From positions 1 through 25,771 of the forward strand of contig RBNI01000925.1 of assembly GCA_003990745.1 (NCBI GenBank): a DNA stretch of 25,771 bases, in the 5' to 3' direction. Of the stretch, positions 1-10,366 are shown one piece after another. A program made the translations under genes and the position numbers. This stretch comes from Jimgerdemannia flammicorona (Eukaryota; Mucoromycota; Endogonomycetes; Endogonales; Endogonaceae). The notes beneath the pieces are model-generated. The model was not told the origin of the DNA, did no database searches, and saw nothing but the letters and a program-made list of their open reading frames with translations. The first letter of the stretch is position 1; each line of letters begins with the position of its first letter.

Positions 1-3000
1 CCCTCCCCTACTCCTACCCGATAAAAGACCACTTTGTCTAATACTATCTCCACCCTTCCATTACTCTGTTCACAGATCTTTGCCACTAAACCATGACATT
101 GCCCCCCCTGAGGACCCCAACCCACCCACCATCCAATCAGCAGATCCCCCAACAACTCCTCCCACTGTAATACCTTCTCCTGTAGCCCTATCTGCTGCCT
201 CTCCTCGAATATATAAAGACAATATCTGGCCAGTCCTACCCATACGCCAACACCCACCCTACAGTGAGCCAACTATTGCCTACACCACTCACTAGCCGAG
301 ATCTCAAGTCCTCCCAGCAGCCTCCCACACCTGCCAGCCTTCGCTCCACATCTAGTCTATTCCCTATTTCTACCCAAAAGTCCCCCAAAACCTCACACTC
401 TCTCAGCCAATGTTCCGGCATCTGCATAAGTCCCCCAGCTTGCCCTATATTGCAACACTCCTCACAATCTAAATGGCCACTGGCCACCAGATGCCCAGTG
501 TGGAAATTCAATATGACATTTCTCTGTAATATTTGCCACCATACCACTAAGACTTGAGAGGAAGCCACCTCCACACCTCAGCACTCCAAGGCCAGATACC
601 TGCCCAGTCCACTCTATCCCCAATATCAAACTCAGCAAGAGAAGCACCCCCCAGGAGTAGTCTATCCTATTGCTACATACCTGGACCCCACACCACCTCC
701 CCCTCATTGCCTCACCAGTGCAGGCCAATTCAGTGTGCCTCATTTACCACCTCCCACCAAAAGCCCTTAAATCACAGCCACCAAGTTCCATTCAGTCCTA
801 CCAAAGAGAGCAGATCTCCTGAGGACCCTCAAGGGGAGGTTCACATCTCCCACACCTTCTGCAGCAGTGGCACCCAACCCCTGCCCTACAGTTCAGCAGC
901 TCTCTTCAACCACCAGTCTTGCAAACAGTGCAGCCTCTTAGGGAAATCCACAAGACCAAGACCTCCCCTGACCACTGGTGTCACAAGAGCATTCCAACTG
1001 ACCTGGGATCTCCTCCCTGCCCAAATCCACTCTCTGGCCACCTTCATCAGTTTCTTCACCACCCAAGCTGAGAAGTCCAGGTGATAGGACACATACCATA
1101 GCTTGGGGAACCAACAAATATTCAGAATTGACACCTGCCCCACCAGAGAGATATGATGGCCTCCCCAACCTCAAAGGGCCTCTCCCCAAATAGTCACCCT
1201 GCTCTCCCACCACACTTATGGCAAGACAGAACCATATACAGAAAGGAAGATTCCCAGATTCCACACCATCTTGCCATTAGGGACAATTGTTCCAATGATG
1301 TCCCAACCCACTAATCCATTCCCCAGCACTATTGTCTCACACTTATGCCAGTTGAGCTTTGCCCCAGAGTGAGCCTCATACTATTCCACTGTACTCTTAA
1401 GTGCCTCAACATCTGCCACAGACCCAAGTTCAACCACAATATCATCAACAAAGGCCCCCACCTTCCACACTATACTATATATAAAGAGCTCTACCACTCT
1501 CTGGTGAATCCTATCCATCAAAGGCTCTAACAAAAGGGCATAGAGAATAGGGAACAGAGGGTCCCCCTGAGGAACTCCTCTTCCCAAGGAAAATGCCAGA
1601 CCTCAGTGATCATTATACATCAGCACTGCCCAACTGCTCTCTAGCAGATTCAATATAGAAGCCCAAAATCTTGTGGAAACCCCAATTTAATCCAACACCT
1701 TGCCCAGCCACACCTGCCATACACAGTCATAGGCCTTCTCCTGATTCAAAAAGACCAACCTTCCATCCAATCCACAAGCCTGGGCCCCTTCAATGACACC
1801 ATACACCTATGCAGTTTTATCCCTTATAAGTCTGCTCCCAACAAAGCCCCACTGCTCCTCCCCCAGCACCTGTTGGGCAACTTTCTGCAGCCTAGCAACA
1901 ATCACCTTAGTCACCATCTTCCTGACCATATCCAGAAGCATGATCAGTCTCTAATTCTTCCAGTCTTCCCTTCTCCTCTTGTCTTTGTACAGTAAGGCCA
2001 CCAGCCTGAGGTCCTGCTCTCCAACCCACTCACCACTCTGAAGAACATAGTCACAGAGAGCAGCCATCTCACCCAAAACTCCAGGGACCATTATCATCTT
2101 CTTTCAGAAGTCTCATGGTAACCCATTCTCCCCTGGTGCATTCTAAGCTTAGTTGCTATAAGGACACTCTAGATCTTCTCTCCTTGTACTGGTAAGATCA
2201 AGTCACCCAGCCCCACTACTTGGGGCAGCCCCCACTCCTCCAGTGTGTTCTCAATCGCCTCCTCATCAGCACCTGCTTCTCCCTCACTCTACAAACCCTG
2301 CCATCTCTCCTTCAAAACCTCTAAGATTTGTTGCATGTCATGCACTATATCCCCCTTAGCATCTAAGACCTCATCCCACCAATGTCACACCCTCTAAGCT
2401 TTGAGGAGTCTTGATAAGTATCTAGTAGGCTTTTTACCCTCCTCAAGCCTCTGCCACCATAACCTGGCAGCTATTCCTTGCATATGAGTCTCCTCCTCCT
2501 CTTGCAACACCTGTTGTAGTTCCACTATTTCCAATTTCGCCTGCTCTAACCTCCAACCCTCCACCCCATCAGAAGTAAGCAAATCCACCCAATCCATTTG
2601 CAGTCTCCTCAGCCTGCTGGAAGCATACCTCATGCACTCCCTCCTCCGTCTCCCAGCTTCTCTACTAGCTCCTTCCCAATAGACCCTTGTAGCCTCTTTC
2701 AGTCTCATCCAATGAACACCCACAGACAAACCCTCATGCCTCCAGATAGAAACCTTCTCCTGAATGTCCTCCACCCATAAGTCCCACAACCCATTCTCAG
2801 CCAGCAGGGAGGAGTTGAGGTGCCAATGTCTGGGTCCATCTCTACTCCCCCCAAACTGCCCCTACTCCAAAAGCCCCCAGTGATCCAACCACAGGTACCA
2901 CTCCACCTCCAATGTCTTCCAAACATCTGACCCCCAACACTCAGCTGCCAGAATCCAGTCAATCCTTGTACCCAATCCATTCACCCAATGTGTGTAGACC

Positions 3001-3590
3001 CTGGTATTGCCCCACTGTGTTCTGCCCATATCCCCTAAGAAACTCAAATTCTCCACCTCCTCCCATGCATCCAGACCTCTACTTCTCCCTCCTGTATTTC
3101 TCCCTCCATCAGTTCTGTCAAGATGCTGATCCCAAACCATATTAAAGTCCCCACCAAGAACATCAACCCCTTCCTCCAAGAAAATACCTTCCTCCAGCAG
3201 CTCCTTAATCTATGCAGTTCTCTCACCCCTAACTGCTGGGCAGTAGCAAGAGCCAACCCTCACCGACTCCCACCCTGACTGATGCCAGTCTCCCCAGACC
3301 AAGTGATCACCCCAGTTCCTGATTCCCCCCAAGTCTCCTCTACCCTTCCTTACCAGAATCATTACTTTTCCAAACCAAGCAGCAGCCCCACCCCATTCCC
3401 TAGTCCACTCTGCCCAATCATCCTCATCCTCACACCATACATCTTGTAGTAAAAAGAGATCAGCCTCCAATCCCTTGAGCCAAGTAAAAATGTTCTTATG
3501 CCACCCAGATCCCCTTAACCCATTTACATTCAAAGAGAAAATATTAGTTGTACTGTTTATAAGAAATAATGTTAAATAATGATCCCATCC
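1..3590 (-). pseudogene. LINE ORF2: APE endonuclease + reverse transcriptase + C-terminal zinc knuckle, broken
   Basis: Domains in order on the minus strand: an endonuclease opening with NVNGLRG near 3533 and LLQDVW near 3450; GGDFN near 3141-3155 (metal/phosphate-site block); and LDHWGLL near 2880, where functional enzymes have SDH. The pre-RT motif LEEGKKPTRY lies near 2440. RT motif A reads LNQEKAYD at about 1730-1750: the usual catalytic Asp is Asn (codon at 1744-1746), a G-to-A change. RGVPQGDPL is near 1570 and the FVDD box at 1442-1453 is intact. The C-terminal region has WYVSYHL and GGLGLVDFPKR (886-1143), then a CxxC...HxxxxC-type knuckle at about 390-470. ORF1 and ORF2 lie in different frames with about 60 nt between the ORF1 stop and NVNGLR; the ORF2 frame is open across this gap, so its true start is uncertain. 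Multiple stops and shifts make it inactive. Confidence 0.88.
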
Positions 3591-3591
3591 T

Positions 3592-5620
3592 CTACAAGTC
3601 CATATTCAGTTCCTCCTGCACCAAGTCCAAGTCATGTTCAGTAGCTAGTTCCTTTTCTCCAACTTCCCATACCTCTAACCCTCTCAGCATTTCCACCATT
3701 GCCCCATCTTCCCTCTTCTCAAAGTCCTCATGATACTTCAGACAGGCCTCCTTCCAGAGCTGCAAACCATAATTTTCTGCCCAACAATAGGCAGCCTGCT
3801 CACCAGCGACAACCACCAGCTCTGCCTTCCTCACCTCATCAATCTCATATCCCTCCTCCTTTAGGAAGATTGTAAGAATCTCCACCTTCAGTACCTCCAT
3901 CACTCTATCTCTATGCAGAATCTGTACCCAATGCTCCTCTGGTATCACATGTAGGTCAACTTCTCCCAATGCCTCAGCTGCAAGATTATCCATCACCTTG
4001 CTCATCTACAGCAGGTTCCCCACCTCCTTCCCTCCAGGGGTCCCTGGCCACCCAGTATCCAGCATCATGGTGTCTGCTCCTACACTGGCAGCCTCATCCC
4101 ATTCCTTCTCTGGGACATCCACCAGCTTGTCCTCACCAACTGCCACCACCTGGCTTCCTTTTGCTACATCGGAGACCCCCAAAGTGAACTCACTGGACCC
4201 CCTTCATCAGCACATCCTCTGCTACCCCTCTCTTCCCAACTGGGCCCCTCCTGATAAGTGAGAGGAGAGTGCCATCCAACTCCTGCTCCCAAACTTTGAA
4301 TGTACTGTCAGTATAGGAATCCTTGTCCAATACCTTCCCAGCCCCTCTCTCATTTGCCACCACCTCCTTTTCTCCTTTACCAGTCCAGACACTGGCCTCG
4401 ACGTCTCTAGACTCAACAGCCCCATCCAACTTCTTCTCTGCCCCTCCTTTCATACTTACCAAAAGCTCTCTCTATCACTTTCACCCCAGGGCCCATTTCA
4501 ACTGCTTCTTATCAGTGCAGATATACTTTTCCTCTACAATCTCCAAGTGCATCAACTCCATATATTCCTTCCAGGCCTTTGCTCTCTACTCAACAGCCCC
4601 ACTCATCTCTTTCAGTACCTCCAGTAGATCCTCCTCCTCCTCCTCACTCCCTTTTACCCTTGACACTCAACAGTTGAAAGCCCCCCACATTATCACCACT
4701 GGCCAGTCACTCAACTTCCCAGTAGCCTCCTTTTCTGCTAGTCAAATCCTGACATCAACATTCCCAGTCCTTATAGTGGTCCCCTCTCAAATCTAGAAAC
4801 CAATATCCACTATATTGCCATACTCCACCATCATCTCCTCAACCCTCCTCCTCATCTCGACTGCTATCACCATAGGCACACCCTTCACCAGCAGCTGTAC
4901 CACCCTAGGGTCCTATCTCAGGCAATGCACCATAGGGACTACTACCTCCCCAACTACCACTCCAGCCTTCAGAGTCTCATCCAGCATATCCACCTCCTCA
5001 AAACCCACCTCAACCCCCTCCAGCCCCTTCAGAAACTTCACTGAGGCTTCCCCAGCCACCTACTTTGAAATCAGCTCCAATACCATCCTCACTGTCACTG
5101 CCAAGCCCCAGAAGCACAGGGTCACTACAAACTCTGAGATCATTTTCTTGAGTAATGGGGCCACTGCCAGCCCTGTTACACCATCCGCCAGGTCCCTGTT
5201 CTACATTGGGACCCCCTGCCTTAACTGGCTATCAGCTGTCACATCTCTTTTTTTTTCCAGATCCTCCATCACACTCCCATCAACAGTCACAACTCCAGCC
5301 ACAGCCCCTCTAGCCCATATGCTCCTATCTCTACCCTGAGGGCCACTCCCACTTCTGATGCTAGCCTTGCCCTTCCCCTCAGCAGCACCAGCCCTAGTTC
5401 CAGCAGACCATCCACCCACCTTCACCTTGTCAGCAAAGCTAGAGAGACCAGGCCTTCCCCCAGATCTACCTGACACCAGTCCACCTCCAGAGCCTTTGCC
5501 ACTCTTTGATCCTCCAAAAGCCCCCATCCCCAATCCATACCCTCTCCCAACATACTGCCAGCTGAAAGCACCAGATCCACCCAACCCAGCATACCCATCA
5601 GAACTCTTGCTTGATGACAT
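3592..5620 (-). pseudogene. LINE ORF1 (gag-like RNA-binding protein), broken
   Basis: The start is the ATG at 5618-5620. The first 139 codons stay open and are rich in Gly, Ser and Lys (motifs such as GKGSGGG and YAGLGGSG), a low-complexity N-terminus common in fungal LINE ORF1 proteins. Around 4680-5000 the minus strand reads as an RRM-like block with VKGVP, EYGNIVDIGF and IRTGNVDVRI, interrupted by TAG stops at positions where Gln or Trp would fit. A short acidic Glu run follows near 4640. The last 137 codons (3592-4005) are open, Glu/Leu-rich and probably helical, ending at the TAG at 3592-3594. In LINEs this protein binds element RNA and chaperones target-primed reverse transcription. No clear CCHC knuckle was found in it. 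It is not functional here because of stops and frame changes. Confidence 0.75.
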
Positions 5621-5785
5621 TTTTATAATACCTTTTCTCCTAGTTGTGTCAAAAAACTATTGCTTGAATTTTGTGTCACATGAATTATTCCAGAGAAAGA
5701 GTGGATGTGAGAAGCTCTATATAATCATCACATATAAGCATCTATGTCAAATCAGTTCTATTTGAAATCTCAGCTATTCAATTTT

Positions 5786-6914
5786 TGAATAAAGCCTAAG
5801 AAAAGTATCTATATAAATGCTAGTCATGTTAATAATTTGATGAATCAAGTGAATTCTCTCAGTACATCTGCAGATTATATTGAAAATAAAGATAAGATTA
5901 TGCTGCTCACAAAAGGACTTCCAGATGCATATAATGTTATAGTAGTAGTCATACATAAGAGTAGGAGACTATTGGATTATACCTATGTAATAATAAGCCT
6001 TATGAATGAGGAAATATATCAAGGAAATAGTGCCAATAATAATGAAGATGCCTTCTATGAGTCCTATGGATGTAGTGCCAAATAAGGTCAAAAGCACAAG
6101 CAATAGAGCCAAAGGGGATAAATTCCAACTCAAGCTCAACAATGTGATAATCAGTCAAGCTAATCAACTAAGTATGATGGTTACTGTGAATACTGTGGCA
6201 AGTATAGACACAGGAAGCAGTATTATTATAGTTGGAAAAATGATAAAGAGAGCAGTAAAAATAAGTATAGAAAAAGTCAGTATTGGCAATATGAGAATAG
6301 TGGAGAAAACTATTGAGAGAAGTATAATAATATAAATACTGCTAAAACTGATGAAAGTAGTAATATATTTTTTGTGCAAGCTGTCAGTTCTACCACTAGT
6401 ACAGTTCTGCTAGCACAAGATCTATATCTACAAAATCTGGTCAGAAGAATGACAATTTAGGATCAAAAAGTCCCACCAAATCTACTGCTAAATCCAGCAA
6501 CCTATCATCTATGAATTCCAGTCAGCAAAACACTTTAAGGCTGAAGAAAAGTAGTGACATCAATATTGCCAATAACCATTCATTCTTCACATATATATCT
6601 GATGAATATACTATCAATACAGCTGATGATAAAGATGTCTGGCTTATAGATTCTGGAGCTATATAATATATGATACTATACAGAGAATAGTTCACTATGT
6701 TGGAGCCATTCAAGCACTTTATATCTATTAAACTAGGAGAAAATAATATCATCTATACTTAAGAAAAGGAAAATGTAGAGATATGTATATCTCTACAGTA
6801 ATATCATTAAGCCTGCTGCTACTTTTGAAGATATATTATATGTTCTAGAGATAGCAAAAAACCTCTTCTTTATTAGCACAATGATGACTTACAGCAATAA
6901 GAAGATCTATATAC
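5786..6914 (+). pseudogene. copia Gag and aspartic protease, 5' part
   Basis: 5801-6085 reads as the copia Gag core, with SHVNNLMNQVNSLS and the family hallmark LTKGLPDAYN. A retroviral-type zinc knuckle follows at about 6195-6235 (CEYCGKYRHRKQY). The spacing is C-X2-C-X4-H-X4-, but the last Cys is Tyr, a G-to-A change. The protease has WLIDSGA with the catalytic Asp at 6649-6651; the next residue, normally Thr, is Ile, and a TAA follows where Gln would fit. The coding continues to NLFFIS and is cut at 6914 by the gypsy-A LTR. Gag would form the particle and protease would cleave the polyprotein. The gag and protease blocks lie in different frames, so at least one indel separates them. Confidence 0.82.
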
Positions 6915-7382
6915 TGTGACAGTATAGCCAGATTCGGAAGAAGGAAATAGGGAACAGATACTTGATCACACCCAGTCTCAAAGTAGTATAGCTATATAGT
7001 TAGCAGTCCCCGATTTCGCCATTTGCTAAATATTTTGCAAAGTGCAAGATCGAGCTTCTCAATATAGTATAGTATTTTACAACTGACGAAATATTTTGCA
7101 AAGTGTTAAATGACTCATAACCTAGCTACATAACTCAGTAATCATCTCATAGCTAGAAAACTTGTATAAATAACCCAGTATCTTTGAGTGAATAAAACCT
7201 CAAATCAAAATAGTTCAAAGCAAAGAGATAGCAAAAGAACTAGTAAGCCTGCAGGAAGATATACTCCAAACTCACCCACCCTTCCCTGCAACTTCAAGAG
7301 ACTCTGTAAGAGTCAGAACAGTCAAGTTTTCAAGATATAGAAATCCAACATACTTTCAAGAGTAAGTGTCTGCTATGTTACA
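6915..7382 (+). repeat. gypsy-A 5' LTR (468 bp)
   Basis: It starts TGTGACAGTATAGCC and ends CTATGTTACA, and matches 10367-10834 end to end with no length difference. It carries a TATA box (TATAAATA, 7165-7172), an AATAAA at 7191-7196, and a 17-bp direct repeat in U3 (7028-7044 and 7089-7105). No ORF of note lies inside, in contrast to the 1.5-1.6 kb LTRs at 16006 and 23078. Confidence 0.95.
7165..7172 (+). promoter_or_regulatory. TATA box in gypsy-A 5' LTR
   Basis: TATAAATA, followed 18 nt later by AATAAA. The 3' LTR keeps the same box at 10617-10624. It is the likely core promoter of the genomic RNA of gypsy-A. Confidence 0.6.
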
Positions 7383-7402
7383 TCTTGGTGCCCATTGGCT
7401 GG
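7383..7402 (+). other. gypsy-A primer-binding-site region
   Basis: Directly after the 5' LTR, two bases precede TTGGTGCCCATTGG, which contains the TGG start expected of a site complementary to a tRNA CCA end. The primer tRNA cannot be assigned without a tRNA set from the host. Confidence 0.45.
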
Positions 7403-7496
7403 TGATTCAAGACGAATCCCTCACTTTCAAGCTGAACAACAAACAACCACCACTACCTGAACAACCATACAAACTGAGCCCCAATACCCAGACAAG

Positions 7497-8850
7497 ATGG
7501 ATATGAGACCACCAGTATTCCACAGATATACCTCAGACGAATCAATCATCACCTTCATTGATGATTTTGAGCAGTATGCTGCTGTAAGGACCCTGACAGC
7601 AGCACAGCAAGTAGCCCTTATGCTCTTCAGCCTACAAGGTCCTGCCAGAGCAGTATTTACAGCCGCAATCCATGCAGGATATGATGCTGATGCTATACTG
7701 ACAGCACAGAAGACCTGGCTCCAAAATATATATTATACAGATGAGATCAAGCAAGCCCTGAAGGATCAGCTCAATACAACATGCCAAGGAATGAGCAAGG
7801 ATCCAAACACATTCTATACCAGAATTCGATATCAGATAATTCCTATAGATTATGCTGCTACTATCCGAGATCAAGTAGTCAAAGCAACCTTCATAAAAGG
7901 AGTCCATCCAGAAATAGTCATGGCCATCTGCTCATCACTAGTGATTCTGGATCTGCCACAAAAGGTCACCTATGCTCAGCGATACTGAATAGCCAGACAC
8001 CCACAAGACCATACAATGGAGAGAGTTACAGGAGTCCAAATCAAGGCACCTAAGTCAACCAGTGTAATCCCCACCACAATGATCAATTGAAACACACCTC
8101 AGCCCAAAGCTACAGAGCAGTAAAAGAACAGTGACCCTATGGAGGAACTTGCCAAAAGGTTTGCTGAAATGACTGCCCACCTGAGAGATATAGTAAAGGA
8201 AATTTGAGGAAGAGACCACTGCCCTGTTCAGAAGTTTGCTGCCATCTCAGACAAGAAGAAAGGTACCTGCTACAGCTGTAGAGAAGAAGGCCACTACTCC
8301 TATGAATGCATGAGCAAAACCAAATACAAGGCTCAACCAAGCAATGCTATATGAAACAAGGAGCAGGCCAATACAATTACCTTTGAAGAAATCAGAGAAT
8401 CTGATGAAGAGGAATGGGAGGCTTATCCTGCTCAGACTACTAAGAAGAATGTTCACAAAGAACCCTACAAGAGACTGCCAGGAAGACCCAAGAAGAACCC
8501 AGTGGAAAAGCAGATGGAGACTGCCACAGAAAGCCAAGCTGAAGAGATGGACCAAGATATGGAGCTAGAGCAAGCAGTTTAAGATATCATCTGAGGAACC
8601 ACTCCAGCCAGTAAAGGAGAAAAAGAAAAGAAGCTTTGCAAGACCAAGACCTTCAAGTATAATATCTTCAAGGATCTCAGTTAACAAAAGATCAATGCAA
8701 CCTTTGGTCAGCTTGCAGAAATCCCAACATTCAGACAGCAAATGAGGTTTGGACTTGCCGAAACAACTAAGAAACAAGAATGGAAGATAACTGAGGCCAA
8801 TAATGTTCAAGAGGACTCAGGAGAAGAACTGCTTATACAATATGCCAAAT
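7497..8850 (+). pseudogene. gypsy-A Gag (capsid + CCHC zinc knuckle), broken by stops
   Basis: The ATG at 7497 opens 163 codons of a Ty3/gypsy capsid domain (DDFEQYAAVRTL, LFSLQGPARAVF, TFIKGVHPEIV; the retrotransposon Gag fold). A TGA at 7986-7988 ends the open stretch, but the same frame continues with only scattered stops. It includes an intact zinc knuckle CYSCREEGHYSYEC at 8268-8309 (C-X2-C-X4-H-X4-C), which would bind genomic RNA. After the knuckle the protein is Glu/Lys-rich up to about 8850, with stops near 8353, 8578, 8591 and 8682. The frame (codon starts at multiples of 3) differs from pol downstream. The start was chosen at the first ATG after the primer-site region, about 115 nt from the LTR. 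Confidence 0.85.
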
Positions 8851-10366
8851 CGAAGATAGAATCTTTGAAGCCATCATTGATATGGGAGCAGAAGGATGTC
8901 TCCTCAGCAAAAAGGCAGCAGACCACCTAGGTTGGGATGTGGAAGAAGCAACTAAGCTGGTGTTCATCACAGCCGATGGCACAAGAGCCACACCTCTGGG
9001 AAAGATCTGAGATGTTCCCATCAAGATTGGAGGAGCAACCATCTCAGTAGATGTAATTGTAACCAATGCCACTAACTATGACATCCTCATTGGCAATCAA
9101 TGGCTTCACAAAGCCAAGGCAGTAATTGATCTCAATGCCCAGAAGATGCAGATCACCTACTGGAGACAGAAGATATAAATTCCCATCAATGTCAATAAAG
9201 GAGTCCTGCCCGATATGGAGGAAGAAGAGAGTGGGCAAGAGGAAGCTTATATGGTGACTACTCCAAAGAAGAAGAAAGTTGGATGGATAAGTAAAGAAGA
9301 ATGGTGCAAGAAGATCACAGAAGATTATGCTCCACAAGGAGTCTGTCCTCATGGGATCAAGATGTACTATATGGAGCATATCAATGATTGCTACCAATGC
9401 TCCATTGGAATCAAGAAGATCCACCAGGAAAGAAGGCAGAAAGCTCTCGAAAAACAGATCAGGGAAGAAGAGAAGGAGGAAGATGATGAACCACCAGCCC
9501 TTCTGGAGAACAGTGATGATGAAGAAGAAATCAAGGTCAAGATTCGAAAGATCCACCCTGATGCAGTCTTGCCAGAATACAAGTCAGAAAATACAGCCAG
9601 AATGGACATCACTACAGTAGAAGAGACTGTACTGGAACCCCAGACAACCACCCTACTCACAACTGGACTGGAGATGACCATCCCAAAGGATCATGTCAGG
9701 ATTCTCAAGACAAGAAGCAGCCTGGCTAGAAGCGAAATCACAATCGAAGGAGGAGTCATCAATTCAGACTATACTGGAGAAATTCTACTTATTGCTAGGA
9801 ATCACAATCCTACAATCCCATTTCCAGTCAAGAAGAAGGACTGATTGGTGCAAATGTTGATCTTTCCAATCCTATAACCAAAGATCATTGAAGTTAAGAA
9901 GCTGAAGGAAATGAAAAGAGAAAAGAAAGGATTTGGATCCACAGGAAGAGGAGTATTCGCCAGCACCAAGATCATCGAACTTGAGCATAAGAAGGAGGAA
10001 AACACAAGCAAGCACAGCTACACCATTGGAAATGAATTTCCACTCAAGAAAGAACTCAAGAAAATACTCCACGAATTCGAAGATGTCCTTGCTACAGATT
10101 TCAAGGATATCAAAGGAAAGACCCCATACTACTATTATGAAGTAGATACTGGAAACACTGAACCAATTTATCAGAAGGCAAGATCTGTCCTGCCAGCCTA
10201 CCGAGAATGGCTCAGAGAAGAAATCAAGTAGATGGAAGAAGCTGGCATCATTTAAGAAGCCAGCAGCCCCTGGTCCTCACCTATTGTACTAGCCCCAAAA
10301 AAGGGCAGCAAGTCTGGGAGTTTGAATAGATACTTCAAGGATGAGGTCATCTATTCAGGAGGAAGT
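8846..10366 (+). pseudogene. gypsy-A Pol remnant: protease, linker, truncated RT and polyprotein tail
   Basis: The reading frame is shifted relative to Gag from about 8820-8850. The protease has FEAIIDMGAEGCLLSKK with its catalytic Asp at 8879-8881. The usual Asp-Thr-Gly is Asp-Met-Gly, explained by ACG to ATG at a CpG. IVTNATNYDILIGNQWL marks the C-terminal half of the fold. A long charged linker follows (9215-9844) with a Cys/His-containing segment (GVCPHGIKMYYMEHINDCYQC), then the RT N-terminal region with FEDVLATDF, GNTEPIYQKAR and SSPIVLAPKK near 10290. There the sequence jumps to RYFKDEVIYSGGSCDG, a polyprotein end that reads over the polypurine tract into the LTR. Stops at about 9008, 9176, 9842, 10229 and 10253 fit C-to-T or G-to-A decay. 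The jump removes the RT palm, RNase H and integrase. Confidence 0.85.
10353..10366 (+). other. gypsy-A polypurine tract
   Basis: ATTCAGGAGGAAGT ends immediately before the 3' LTR. The same block, ATTCAGGAGGAAGA, precedes the LTR of gypsy-D on the other strand (24616-24629), which ties the two families together. It is the expected primer site for plus-strand synthesis. Confidence 0.8.

Larger units (their letters stand above)
1..5650 (-). mobile_element. Tad-like LINE (non-LTR retrotransposon), decayed, 3' end off the window
   Basis: The minus strand carries a two-ORF non-LTR retrotransposon. ORF1 (from the ATG at 5618-5620) is glycine/serine-rich with an RRM-like segment. ORF2 has an APE-type endonuclease, a reverse transcriptase and a C-terminal Cys/His knuckle. 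The order matches LINEs of the Tad/I supergroup known in fungi. The 5' UTR appears short; I place the 5' end at about 5640-5790, because copia coding begins by about 5800. The 3' UTR and tail lie left of position 1, so no target-site duplication can be checked. Frameshifts and stops interrupt both ORFs. Base composition is GC-rich but nearly CpG-free (one CG in 4021-4200, for example), unlike the AT-rich relics next to it. Tad-clade membership is inferred from the architecture, not from a phylogeny. Confidence 0.88.

Noticed and set aside
264..1084. Open frames on the plus strand within the LINE (264-557, 554-1084)
   Set aside because: They are Pro/Ser-rich antisense shadows of the purine-rich LINE ORF2. 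The minus-strand frames have the conserved RT and knuckle motifs.
4323..5339. Long plus-strand frames at 4323-4796 and 4815-5339
   Set aside because: Ser/Thr/Pro-rich antisense of LINE ORF1. The minus strand there carries the RRM-like blocks.
6164..6379. Hydrophobic minus-strand frame that looks like a membrane peptide
   Set aside because: Its Ile/Leu/Phe richness comes from reading AT-rich copia sequence backwards; the sense strand has the copia zinc knuckle region.
7028..7105. Short repeats in the gypsy-A LTR as a possible CRISPR-like or regulatory array
   Set aside because: Only two 17-bp copies exist, and they are part of an ordinary LTR U3 present in both LTRs.
9044..9681. Minus-strand frames over the gypsy-A Pol linker (9044-9556, 9391-9681)
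   Set aside because: Phe/Leu- or Ser-rich antisense of the Glu/Lys-rich linker, which is continuous in sense with the protease and RT start.
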